DNA from: Marinifaba aquimaris
GTDB lineage: Bacteria > Pseudomonadota > Gammaproteobacteria > Enterobacterales > Alteromonadaceae
Direction: 5' to 3'
DNA: 64,000 bases
NCBI RefSeq assembly: GCF_013328345.1
Contig: NZ_JABULX010000013.1
Location: forward strand, 1-64,000
Shown: positions 56,560 through 64,000 of the stretch, piece after piece
Position numbering within the stretch: the stretch's first letter is position 1
Layout: each line of letters opens with the position of its first letter
Position numbers and translations under genes: made by a program
Notes under the pieces: model-generated
What the model was told of the DNA's origin: nothing
What the model saw: only the letters and a program-made list of their open reading frames with translations
Database searches by the model: none

Positions 56560-56737
56560 ATTCTCCAGAGTGCCATTTCGGGTGTTAGCCCTTGAACCCA
56601 TCGGTTCAAGGCGGGACTTATATGTCCACCGTAGGCTTCTCGGTACGAGCCGAGCTTGCTCAATAGCAGTCAAAATAAGACCCTAAGGTGTGATTATCGG
56701 CTCAGGGACATAACCTTCCACGAACACTCCAGAGAAC
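56560..56737 (-). ncRNA. ssrS: 6S RNA
   Basis: About 178 nt on the minus strand. The 5' end TTCTCTGGAGTGTTCG pairs with the 3' end CACTCTGGAGAA to close the molecule. Segments identical or near-identical to E. coli 6S RNA are present in order: TCCCTGAGCCGATA, GAGCAAGCTCGG followed by GAGAAGCCT, and CCTTGAAC-CGATGG-GTTCAAGGG. A TATACT -10 box lies seven bases before the inferred start. 6S RNA binds the sigma-70 RNA polymerase holoenzyme and mimics an open promoter in stationary phase. In many gammaproteobacteria it sits between zapA and fau. Here ygfB lies upstream and divergent, zapA is not found, and fau is 46 kb away beyond the NRPS block. Confidence 0.93.
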
Positions 56738-56743
56738 AAGCGC

Positions 56744-56749
56744 AGTATA
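56744..56749 (-). promoter_or_regulatory. -10 element of 6S RNA
   Basis: TATACT on the minus strand, seven bases upstream of the inferred 5' end of 6S RNA. No convincing -35 was assigned. A perfect 14-bp palindrome, CGTTTGTACAAACG (56786-56799), lies further upstream between ssrS and ygfB and could be an operator for either. Confidence 0.5.
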
Positions 56750-56936
56750 ACAAGCAATAAATACGTATTACCAGTACAGAAAGACCGTTTGTACAAACGA
56801 TTAACAATAAGAATGTTATCTGACCAAAGCTTGTGGAATATCAAATCAGTAGCGTGATAATTCATCTCATATAATGGCGTGATTTAGGCGCAGATGTTAG
56901 CATAAAGCTATTATTGAAATTGCATTTGAGCTAGCT

Positions 56937-57539
56937 ATGAGCGACTTAACTTTACCTGATTACGACGACTTCGATTTTTTACTTTCAACCCAGAAACTTC
57001 CTTGTTCAGCTTCTGAATTACACGGCATTTTATGTGGTGCAATTTGTGGTGGTATGGCAAAACAATCACGTGAATGGCTGATGATTATTCGCGACTTTTG
57101 TTTAGATGGTGCTGTTGTACCCGATGATATTGTTACTGGCTTAATTGAAATTTACGATTTAACTTTTGCTCAGTTACAAGACGGTGAGTTGAGCTTTCAG
57201 TTGTACTTACCAGAAGATGACTGCGCTATGGCTGAAAGAGCTGAGGCGATAACAGAGTGGTTATCGGGCTTTTTGGGCGCATTGGGCGTACAACAAGTTA
57301 ATATGCAAGCGGCCGATGAAGAAGTTAGAGACAGCTTTAACGACTTAGTTGCGATTAGCCAAATGGATACTGACTTAGATGATGATGATGAAACCTTTGC
57401 TTCATTCGAAGAGATCACTGAGTACGTGCGTATGGCTACCATTATGACATTTAGCGAATTTGGCCAAAAGCCAGAAAATCAAGCTGAGAATGTCAAAGCC
57501 GATGGTGTAGACGGCAGTAATAAACACTTATTTCATTAA
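56937..57539 (+). CDS. ygfB: YgfB/UPF0149 family protein
   Basis: 200 residues, acidic, typical of the YgfB family (about 190). Characteristic segments are SASELHGILCGAICGG, FLGALGVQ and YVRMATIMTFSEF. E. coli YgfB has no firm enzymatic role; in Pseudomonas a homologue affects ampD expression, known for that homologue only. It starts the conserved run ygfB-pepP-ubiH-ubiI, interrupted here by a beta-lactamase gene. The upstream neighbour is divergent 6S RNA; zapA is not seen in the 200-base gap. Confidence 0.92.
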   Translation: MSDLTLPDYDDFDFLLSTQKLPCSASELHGILCGAICGGMAKQSREWLMIIRDFCLDGAVVPDDIVTGLIEIYDLTFAQLQDGELSFQLYLPEDDCAMAERAEAITEWLSGFLGALGVQQVNMQAADEEVRDSFNDLVAISQMDTDLDDDDETFASFEEITEYVRMATIMTFSEFGQKPENQAENVKADGVDGSNKHLFH

Positions 57540-57556
57540 TTTTTAGAGTTGGTTTT

Positions 57557-58885
57557 ATGTTAGCAGTATCGACTTTCCAAGCGAGACGCCTAGCTTTTGC
57601 TAAGCACATGCAGAATAACAGTGTGGCTATTTTTGCTGCGCATAAAGAGTTAACCCGCAGTCGCGATACCGAATACCTTTTCAGGCAAGATTCTGATTTT
57701 CATTATTTAACGAATTTTCCAGAACCAGACGCCTATTGTGTGATCACTAAATCATCAGCAGGCGATGTCGTTTCGCATCTGTTTTGTCGTGAAAAAGATG
57801 AATTAGCTGAAATTTGGCACGGGCGTCGAATTGGCGCTGAAAAAGCGAAAGACGATTATTTGTTTGATCAAACCAGCACGATTGAAAATCTAGACGCTAA
57901 GCTTATCGACCTCATTAAAGACCGCGTAGCTTGTTACTGGCCTTTAGGTGAGCTTAGTTATGCTGATGAGCTGATTCAAGCTTGTATCAATAAAGTGCGC
58001 AGTCAGCACAAATTGATGACTGCACCTAAGCAGTTACTCGATAGCCGAGAGGTACTGCACGAAATGCGCTTAATCAAGTCAGCTGAAGAAATTGAAGTGA
58101 TGAGCAAAGCAGGCGTTATTTCTGCGAATGCTCATAAACGCGCGATGCAATTTAGCCAAGCGGGAAAGTTTGAATATCAACTTGAAGCTGAAATCTTACA
58201 TGAATTTGCGATGAACGGTGCGCGATTTGCCGCTTACAATTCAATTGTGGCAAGTGGCGATAACGCCAATATTTTGCATTACACAGAAAACAGCGATGAG
58301 CTTGTTGATGGCGATTTAATTCTAATTGATGCAGGTTGTGAGCTTGCTGGTTATGCGGCGGATATTACACGTACCTTTCCAGTTAATGGGCAATTCTCTA
58401 GCCAGCAACGAGCTATATATCAGTTGGTATTAGATGCACAATTAGCTTCATTTGAACTGATTAAACCAGGCAATACGCTAAAACAAGCGACAGACAAAGC
58501 CATCGAAGTGATCAGTCAAGGGTTAGTCGACTTAGGCATTTTATCTGGCTCGTTAGACGAGGTCATAGAACAGCGTGCTTACCGAGATTATTTTATGCAT
58601 GGTTTATCACACTGGTTAGGTTTAGATGTCCATGATGTGGGCGCATACAAAGTGGCCAATGAGCAGGGTGAAATGCAAGAGCGTCCATTACTGCCAGGTA
58701 TGGTGATCACCGTTGAGCCAGGTATTTATATCCCTAAAGGGTGCCAAGCACCGGAGCAGTATCACGGTATTGGTGTGCGGATTGAAGATAACTTAGTGAT
58801 TACTGAAACGGGTTATCAAAATCTAACGGAAGCGGCACCAAAAACCATCGACGATATTGAAGCGCTAATGCGTAACGCAGATTAA
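57557..58885 (+). CDS. pepP: Xaa-Pro aminopeptidase
   Basis: 442 residues, the size of E. coli aminopeptidase P (441). It is an M24B enzyme removing N-terminal residues before proline, with a dinuclear Mn site. The N-terminal AMP_N domain includes the segment DTEYLFRQDSDFHYLTNFPEPDA. The pita-bread catalytic domain shows metal-binding Asp in LIDAGCELAGYAADITRTFP, His in MHGLSHWLGLDVHDVG, and Glu in TVEPGIYIP and GIGVRIEDN. It begins 17 bases after ygfB on the same strand. Confidence 0.96.
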   Translation: MLAVSTFQARRLAFAKHMQNNSVAIFAAHKELTRSRDTEYLFRQDSDFHYLTNFPEPDAYCVITKSSAGDVVSHLFCREKDELAEIWHGRRIGAEKAKDDYLFDQTSTIENLDAKLIDLIKDRVACYWPLGELSYADELIQACINKVRSQHKLMTAPKQLLDSREVLHEMRLIKSAEEIEVMSKAGVISANAHKRAMQFSQAGKFEYQLEAEILHEFAMNGARFAAYNSIVASGDNANILHYTENSDELVDGDLILIDAGCELAGYAADITRTFPVNGQFSSQQRAIYQLVLDAQLASFELIKPGNTLKQATDKAIEVISQGLVDLGILSGSLDEVIEQRAYRDYFMHGLSHWLGLDVHDVGAYKVANEQGEMQERPLLPGMVITVEPGIYIPKGCQAPEQYHGIGVRIEDNLVITETGYQNLTEAAPKTIDDIEALMRNAD

Positions 58886-58920
58886 CCACCATTTATTATC
58901 AAAAGGAATGATAGTTTATA

Positions 58921-59733
58921 ATGTCAGCCCAAACACTCATTAGGTCGCTTATTGCGACCTTTAGTTTACTTTGTACTTTTACTGCTTTTGCTCAGCAAGC
59001 AGCACCACACAAGCCTCAACCTTTGTGTCAAAGTGAATGCGCTATGTTGATTAAAGCTAAACGCGGTGACTATGTATATCAGTACAATCATCAGCGAATT
59101 AGCCGTCGATATACGCCTTTCTCAAGCTTTAAAATAGCGAATACCTTGATTGCACTAGACTCTGGAAAAATCACCTCACTTAATCAGCCGCTAACGTTTG
59201 ATTTAACTAAGTATCCCGTTGAGAAGTGGTGGCCAAAAATTTGGTATCAAGCACCAGTAGATATCAGAACTGCCTTTCAGAGTTCTGCGTTACCTGTTTA
59301 TCAGCAGCTTGCACTTGAGATGGGAGCGAAAACCGTTCAACAATATGTTGATCAATTTGACTATGGCAACAAAGATATTTCATCTGGCATTGATAGTTTT
59401 TGGCTCAACGGCAGTATAGAAATCTCAGCCGCTGAACAAGTAGAACTTATCGCGAATATCGAACAACAAAATTACCCATTAAAGGCGACAACCTATTCGC
59501 TATTCAAACAAGTTATGCTGGTTGAAAAAACGGATGATTATGCTCTTTATGCTAAAACAGGTACTGGACCTGTTGGGCCTAAAAAATACATAGGTTGGTA
59601 TGTTGGTTATATTGAACGAGCAGATAATACCTTTTATTTTGCGTTCAATTTAGATGGCACAAACTTTAAAGGTATCGTCAAAGAAAGGGTGCCAACAGCG
59701 AAAAAGATCTTGAAACAACAAGGGCTATTATAA
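58921..59733 (+). CDS. Class D (OXA-type) beta-lactamase
   Basis: 270 residues with a signal peptide (cleavage near TAFAQQ). Class D motifs in order: S68-S-F-K71 (SxxK, catalytic Ser and carbamylatable Lys), S122-A-L (the SxV box, here with Leu), Y148-G-N150, F160-W-L-N-G-S-I-E-I, K212-T-G214 and W226. All active-site residues expected for serine hydrolysis are there. It hydrolyses beta-lactams in the periplasm; the spectrum cannot be told by eye. It lies 35 bases after pepP and 14 before ubiH, so it probably rides in this housekeeping transcript. Chromosomal OXA genes are known in other Alteromonadales such as Shewanella, so it may be intrinsic rather than recently acquired. Confidence 0.9.
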   Translation: MSAQTLIRSLIATFSLLCTFTAFAQQAAPHKPQPLCQSECAMLIKAKRGDYVYQYNHQRISRRYTPFSSFKIANTLIALDSGKITSLNQPLTFDLTKYPVEKWWPKIWYQAPVDIRTAFQSSALPVYQQLALEMGAKTVQQYVDQFDYGNKDISSGIDSFWLNGSIEISAAEQVELIANIEQQNYPLKATTYSLFKQVMLVEKTDDYALYAKTGTGPVGPKKYIGWYVGYIERADNTFYFAFNLDGTNFKGIVKERVPTAKKILKQQGLL

Positions 59734-59747
59734 GCTTTAAAACTAAA

Positions 59748-60971
59748 ATGACAGCACAAAACACCAATCAAGCCATTGAACATTTTGATATTGCTATTGT
59801 AGGTGGCGGTTTAGCAGGCACCACTCTGGCCTTAGCAATTGCTCAGCAATCAAGCCATTATAAGGTGGCCGTGATTGAACCGTTTTCTTTTGATGAAAGT
59901 GCTGCTCATCCCAGTTTTGATGGGCGTGCATTAGCGCTCGCTTACGGCTCAGCTAAACTATTCAATCAATGGCAGCTTTGGCAAGACATTCAACCTCATG
60001 TTGGGGCCATTGAACAAATACAAGTTTCAGATGCCGGTCATTTAGGTTACACCCAGCTCGATTGTGCCAGTCATCAATTACCTGCATTAGGTTATGTGAT
60101 TGAAGCTCAAGTACTAGGTGGTCTGCTTGCTAAACGCTATGCTGCACTGTGTAGGCAGTCTTCTCAATTTAGTTTGTTTTGCCCTGAAAAGGTTGAGCAG
60201 CTTACACAAGCGAACGAACAAGTCACTTTAAGCCTGTCATCAGGCAAGCAAATCACCAGTCAATTAGTCATTGCTGCTGATGGTGCTGATTCTTTTATCA
60301 GGCAGCAAACGGGTATCAATCAAGCTATCGAAGATTACCCACAAGTTGCAATAACGGCAAATGTTGAGGTCGAACGGACTGAGCACTTAGCTCAAGTTAA
60401 CACGGCCTATGAGCGATTTACCGAATCAGGCCCTCTTGCTATGTTGCCCATGTCGAATAATCGTTATGGTTTAGTTTGGTGCGTTAACCGCTATGATGCT
60501 GGCCATTATTTAGCGCTTTGTGATGGTCAATTTACCTCTGCTTTGCAGGCTAAGTTTGGTTTTAAAGCGGGTAAAATATCCAAGGTGGGTAAAAGAGCGA
60601 GCTACCCACTTAAAAGGGTTTATGCTGAACAAAACTATCACCACAGGTGTTTATTGATGGCCAATGCTTCTCACACGCTTCATCCTATTGCAGGGCAGGG
60701 GCTCAACCTTGGGCTAAGAGATATTGCCAGTATTGTTGAGGTATTAGCAAATGCTGAAGAACAAGATATTGGTTTGTATTCTATATGGCAGCAGCACCTT
60801 AGTCAGCGCCAAGTCGATATTGATAGGCTGCTGACAGCCACTGATGGGCTAGTGAGGCTATTCTCTAATCAAACTCAGCCGCAACTATTGGCTAGAAATG
60901 CCAGTTTACTTATTTTGAACCAATTATCTTGGTGTAAAGATTCATTTGCCAAAGCCGCTATGGGGTTATAA
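59748..60971 (+). CDS. ubiH: 2-octaprenyl-6-methoxyphenol hydroxylase
   Basis: 407 residues, a flavoprotein monooxygenase of the UbiH/COQ6 family acting in ubiquinone synthesis. The FAD-binding dinucleotide motif IVGGGLAGTTLALAI is at about 17-31. The ADGADSFIR loop is near 180, and the second FAD motif LMANASHTLHPIAGQGLNLGLRD near 305 has Asn-Ala-Ser where Gly-Asp-Ala is usual. Identity as UbiH rather than UbiI rests on position, first of the two paralogues after pepP. It follows the beta-lactamase stop by 14 bases and ends four bases before the next gene's ATG. Confidence 0.88.
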   Translation: MTAQNTNQAIEHFDIAIVGGGLAGTTLALAIAQQSSHYKVAVIEPFSFDESAAHPSFDGRALALAYGSAKLFNQWQLWQDIQPHVGAIEQIQVSDAGHLGYTQLDCASHQLPALGYVIEAQVLGGLLAKRYAALCRQSSQFSLFCPEKVEQLTQANEQVTLSLSSGKQITSQLVIAADGADSFIRQQTGINQAIEDYPQVAITANVEVERTEHLAQVNTAYERFTESGPLAMLPMSNNRYGLVWCVNRYDAGHYLALCDGQFTSALQAKFGFKAGKISKVGKRASYPLKRVYAEQNYHHRCLLMANASHTLHPIAGQGLNLGLRDIASIVEVLANAEEQDIGLYSIWQQHLSQRQVDIDRLLTATDGLVRLFSNQTQPQLLARNASLLILNQLSWCKDSFAKAAMGL

Positions 60972-60975
60972 ACAC

Positions 60976-62211
60976 ATGATAGAAAAAGTTGATATTGCCA
61001 TTGTTGGCGCGGGCATGGTGGGGTTGACGTGTGCACTAGCTATCGCCAAAGAATCTGATTTAACCGTTGCCGTTATCGATGTTGCAGAGCAACCCGTTAA
61101 AATCCAAAGTGACGATGCGCCACACAACCGAGTCAGTGCAATAAATAAAGCGGCTACCTGTGCATTTGAAAAACTTGATGTCTGGCAAGCCATTGCAGAG
61201 CAGCGTATTGCACCTTATCAAGGTATGCAAGTTTGGGATAAGGACAACATTGGTCGAATTGAATTTCATGCTGCTGATGTCAATGAGACAGATCTGGGCC
61301 ACATTATTGAAAATGACGTGATTCAGGCTGCACTTTGGCAAAATGCGAATACACATCAACAAATTAAAGTTATTAACGGTCCAAGTGCTGAGTTAAAGCA
61401 AATAGACAGTGAGTTAGGGCAAAATTTACTTGTTTTACAGTCTGGTCAGTTAATACAGGCTAAATGGGTTATTGCCGCTGATGGTGCCAATTCAAAGCTT
61501 CGCCAGTTAATGGATATGCCCTTAACTTTTTCTGATTATGGCCAAAAAGCCATTGTTGCAACGATTAAAACTGAATTACCGCACCAAGGGGTTGCCCGAC
61601 AAGTCTTTACACCAGACGGCCCATTAGCTTTTTTACCCCTTGCTGATAAACACCTTTGCTCTATCGTTTTTTCACAAACAGCTGATAAAGCCGACGCTTT
61701 AATGGCCAGTGATGACGCTGCATTTAATAAAGTATTAAGTGCGACGTTTGACGGTAGTATGGGAAGAGTTGAACTAGTCTCTAAACGACAAACCTTCCCA
61801 CTGATGATGCGCTACGCCAGAGATTTTATTAAACAAGGTGTTATTTTAATTGGTGATGCAGCGCATACCATACATCCTCTAGCTGGGCAGGGTGCAAACT
61901 TAGGCTTGATGGATGCATTAGCTGTTGCTGAATATTTTACTGAACAAGCAAAAGCAAATACGGATATGGCCGAGCTTGATGAGTTAGGCCTAAAACAGGT
62001 CATGCGCTGGCGAAAATCAGATGCGTTTGATCGCATTGCTGCGATGCAGGCTTTTCACAATGGTTTTAGCAACGAGATCGCGCCTATCAAAGTGCTGCGC
62101 GGTTTAGCACTTTGTGTGGCAGATAAGCTGACGCCGTTGAAAAATACATTGATCAAAGAAGCCATGGGCATCAATGGTCGTTTACCAGCCCTTGCCAAAA
62201 ATAAGTTATAA
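60976..62211 (+). CDS. ubiI: UbiI/VisC-type 2-octaprenylphenol hydroxylase
   Basis: 411 residues from the ATG at 60976, four bases after the ubiH stop; a longer reading into ubiH is not needed. It is a FAD monooxygenase that adds the C5 hydroxyl in ubiquinone synthesis in E. coli. The motifs are IVGAGMVGLTCALAIA near the N-terminus, AADGANSKLRQLM, and ILIGDAAHTIHPLAGQGANLGLMDA, with the standard GDA that its partner ubiH lacks. The gene order ubiH-ubiI is conserved with E. coli. Confidence 0.9.
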   Translation: MIEKVDIAIVGAGMVGLTCALAIAKESDLTVAVIDVAEQPVKIQSDDAPHNRVSAINKAATCAFEKLDVWQAIAEQRIAPYQGMQVWDKDNIGRIEFHAADVNETDLGHIIENDVIQAALWQNANTHQQIKVINGPSAELKQIDSELGQNLLVLQSGQLIQAKWVIAADGANSKLRQLMDMPLTFSDYGQKAIVATIKTELPHQGVARQVFTPDGPLAFLPLADKHLCSIVFSQTADKADALMASDDAAFNKVLSATFDGSMGRVELVSKRQTFPLMMRYARDFIKQGVILIGDAAHTIHPLAGQGANLGLMDALAVAEYFTEQAKANTDMAELDELGLKQVMRWRKSDAFDRIAAMQAFHNGFSNEIAPIKVLRGLALCVADKLTPLKNTLIKEAMGINGRLPALAKNKL

Positions 62212-62239
62212 TCCGCCAGTCTTTTTTACAGGAATCTCT

Positions 62240-63091
62240 ATGTTAAGTTACCGTCATTCATTTCACGCTGGCAATTATGCAGATGTGTTAAAACACACTG
62301 TGCAACAAGCTATTCTCGATTATCTTTTATTAAAAGATAAGCCATTTTGTGTAGTGGATACTCACGCAGGTGCTGGTGCTTACCAACTTGATTCTGCACA
62401 TGCACAAAAGACCAATGAATATGTAGATGGTATTGCTAAAATTTGGCAATACGCAGATAAACACAATGATCTACACGAGTTGATAGAAAACTATTTAAAT
62501 AGTGTCAAAGCATTTAATCAGGATAATAGTCTAAAGTACTACCCAGGTTCACCATGGTTTAGTCAGCAGGCTTTACGTGCAGGCGATAAACTATTTGCTT
62601 ATGAATTGCACCCTGCCGATTTTGATTTATTAACGCAAGCAAAAGGCCGTGATCGCAAAGTAAAACTCTTTCACGATGATGGTTTTAAAAGTTGCTTGGG
62701 TTTATTACCACCTGAACAAAAACGTGGCTTTATTATTATTGACCCGCCTTACGAAGTAAAAAAAGACTATGACACGGTTGTAAAAACGGTGGCTAAAGCG
62801 CATAAAAAGTTTGCTAATGGCGTTTATGCTATTTGGTACCCTGTGGTTGATCGCTATCGTATCAATAAAATGCGCGATGACTTAATTGCATCTGGGATCA
62901 CACGGATTCACTGTTACGAAATGGGGTTGAGCCAAGATACAGAACAACACGGTATGACATCCGCAGGCATGATTGTCATTAACCCGCCTTGGACATTAAA
63001 AGCTCAGATGGAAGAGGTACTGCCCCAGTTGGTTGATATTCTTGCACCTGAGCAGGGTTGCTACCGTTGTGAAGAATGGGTCGGCGAATAA
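62240..63091 (+). CDS. rlmJ: 23S rRNA (adenine-2030-N6)-methyltransferase
   Basis: 283 residues from the ATG at 62240, preceded by an AGGAA SD. This start gives MLSYRHSFHAGNYADVLKH, the canonical RlmJ opening (E. coli about 280). It is SAM-dependent and methylates A2030 of 23S rRNA. The catalytic motif FIIIDPPYEVKKDYD (DPPY) lies near residues 165-179, and the SAM site VVDTHAGAGAY near 43-53. It follows ubiI by 28 bases on the same strand and ends in a strong terminator. Confidence 0.95.
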   Translation: MLSYRHSFHAGNYADVLKHTVQQAILDYLLLKDKPFCVVDTHAGAGAYQLDSAHAQKTNEYVDGIAKIWQYADKHNDLHELIENYLNSVKAFNQDNSLKYYPGSPWFSQQALRAGDKLFAYELHPADFDLLTQAKGRDRKVKLFHDDGFKSCLGLLPPEQKRGFIIIDPPYEVKKDYDTVVKTVAKAHKKFANGVYAIWYPVVDRYRINKMRDDLIASGITRIHCYEMGLSQDTEQHGMTSAGMIVINPPWTLKAQMEEVLPQLVDILAPEQGCYRCEEWVGE

Positions 63092-63099
63092 CAAGAGAC

Positions 63100-63130
63100 A
63101 AAAAAGGCTAGTCGATACTAGTCTTTTTTA
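63100..63130. terminator. Bidirectional terminator between rlmJ and the beta-barrel gene
   Basis: AAAAAAGGCTAGT-CGAT-ACTAGTCTTTTTT forms a 13-position stem with one wobble pair and A/T runs on both sides, between convergent genes. Confidence 0.85.
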
Positions 63131-63151
63131 TTGTTAAATCGTACAGCTCAG

Positions 63152-63832
63152 TTAAAAACGGTATTCAATACCTAACGTTAAATCAGTTTGAGTGAGGATA
63201 TCGCTATCCACTTGCATTAAACAGCCTTCAGGGCCACAGAATAGTTCTTTTTCTGTGTTAAAGAAGGTACCGAAAACGCGCGCGTCACCGCGAAGGTGCC
63301 AATCTTCGTTGATTTCATAAGCTAGACCTAAGCCCAAGTGACCTGATAACTCGGTTTCGCTATTGTAGTCACCATCTGGTGCGAAATGTGTTGCACCGAT
63401 ACCAGCTGAAACGCTAATTTTAACTACCTTTTGCGGAAACCAAATACGACCGCCAAAGTGTAAATAGGTAATATCAATATCTTCAGATAAAACGACGCTT
63501 CTGTCATCATCGCGCACGCGTGCCTCTTGTGAACTGGTGCTAAATAAAACTTCACCTTCTTTTCTTGGTGCGTAATACCAAGACACTTGCACCTGAGATA
63601 CGGCTTCATCACTGAGGTACATGTTAGTAATTGAAGCGTCGACACTATCATTGCTATCAGTTTGATTGTCTAGTTCGCCGCCTAGACGTTGACCCGCTTG
63701 AATCGTGATGCCAATGTACTCTTTGTTTTTATCTGCATCTGTAAATGAAGGATGTTTTTCAACAGGTGCGGCTAGGGCATTTGAAGTGAAACCAAGCGCT
63801 AAAGCACAGGCTAAAAAAATCTTATTTTTCAT
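63152..63832 (-). CDS. Small outer-membrane beta-barrel protein
   Basis: 226 residues from the ATG at 63832; the longer reading to 63859 adds nine polar residues before the signal peptide. The signal is MKNKIFLACALALGFTSNALA. Alternating hydrophobic strands follow (VQVSWYYAPRKEG, YLHFGGRIWFP, KISVSAGIGATHF, GHLGLGLAYEI, WHLRGDARVFGTFF). It ends in LGIEYRF with a terminal Phe, the barrel-assembly signal. It resembles the general OmpW/YfaZ-like eight-strand barrels, but I cannot name a specific family. Two Cys (FCGPEGC) sit in a late extracellular loop. It is convergent with rlmJ. Confidence 0.75.
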   Translation of the reverse strand: MKNKIFLACALALGFTSNALAAPVEKHPSFTDADKNKEYIGITIQAGQRLGGELDNQTDSNDSVDASITNMYLSDEAVSQVQVSWYYAPRKEGEVLFSTSSQEARVRDDDRSVVLSEDIDITYLHFGGRIWFPQKVVKISVSAGIGATHFAPDGDYNSETELSGHLGLGLAYEINEDWHLRGDARVFGTFFNTEKELFCGPEGCLMQVDSDILTQTDLTLGIEYRF

Positions 63833-63929
63833 GTGTTTTATCCTAAAACCATTTTCCAAGAGCTGTTGTTTTCTAGTCTATCAGACTCGTTTGCTTTGAT
63901 AAGTGTTTTTGCTTATTTTATCGAATGGT

Positions 63930-64000
63930 TTAAATAGGGTTGGGCTCTAAACCATAAATTACAGGCCCATTTTTCTCCTGATACAACGGGAATACTAGCG
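63930..64000 (-). CDS. C-terminal end of an unidentified minus-strand ORF, cut by the window edge
   Basis: An open frame enters from the right edge and ends at 63930, reading LVFPLYQEKNGPVIYGLEPN and two more residues before the stop. Composition looks coding, but only about 22 residues are visible and no family can be named. It would lie upstream of the beta-barrel gene on the same strand, with about 97 bases between them. Confidence 0.35.
   Translation of the reverse strand, partial: LVFPLYQEKNGPVIYGLEPNPI

Noticed and set aside
56424-56560. Remnant of fau immediately downstream of 6S RNA
   Set aside because: A short basic minus-strand ORF can be read there but does not resemble the fau N-terminus.
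56469-56663. 64-residue minus-strand ORF
   Set aside because: It lies over the 3' half of 6S RNA; the conserved RNA explains the sequence.

Overview
The window looks like the chromosome of a marine gammaproteobacterium of the Alteromonadales, perhaps Colwelliaceae such as Thalassotalea or Colwellia. The evidence is moderate AT richness, conserved gammaproteobacterial blocks (serA-rpiA-fau, 6S RNA, ygfB-pepP-ubiH-ubiI, rlmJ, glnB, nadE) and a TonB/pseudopilin repertoire. The genus is an inference. No tRNA, rRNA or CRISPR array was recognised.

Layout. (1) 1-3.2 kb: the 3' end of an IS3-family element, then a leftward operon of two FimT/GspH-type pseudopilins and a secreted choice-of-anchor-A protein. 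(2) 3.3-9.9 kb: housekeeping genes nadE, glnB, a large tandem-PilZ protein, serA, rpiA and fau. (3) 9.9-56.4 kb: an accessory block. It holds a Fur-box-controlled lipoprotein/TonB receptor pair, an exported M3 oligopeptidase, an Sfp/EntD-type phosphopantetheinyl transferase and a 38-kb rightward NRPS operon. The operon encodes megasynthases of 7092 and 4764 aa, a free-standing condensation domain and an MFS exporter. (4) 56.5-63.1 kb: 6S RNA (ssrS, minus strand), then ygfB, pepP, a class D beta-lactamase gene inserted before ubiH, ubiI and rlmJ. (5) The right edge: an outer-membrane beta-barrel gene and the 3' end of another minus-strand ORF.

How the NRPS genes should work together. The phosphopantetheinyl transferase primes nine carrier domains. 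Synthase 1 starts with a starter-type condensation domain, suggesting an N-acyl cap, and carries modules 1-5. Synthase 2 carries modules 6-9. By-eye A-domain signatures give Tyr-like, unassigned, Val, unassigned, Tyr-like, Ser, Tyr-like, Asn, unassigned. Epimerisation domains sit in modules 1, 3, 4, 5 and 8. No thioesterase or reductase is present. The chain end is instead followed by a separate condensation protein with a TubC-type N-terminal docking domain. This resembles the amine-capping release of rhabdopeptide-type systems. Tail and docking-domain charges are complementary in the order synthase 1 -> synthase 2 -> free condensation protein. The prediction is an N-acylated, D-residue-rich nonapeptide released by a trans-acting condensation enzyme, then exported by the MFS protein.

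The accessory block sits exactly between ssrS and fau, which are neighbours in many gammaproteobacteria. This suggests insertion at that junction. zapA, normally beside ssrS, is not seen here.
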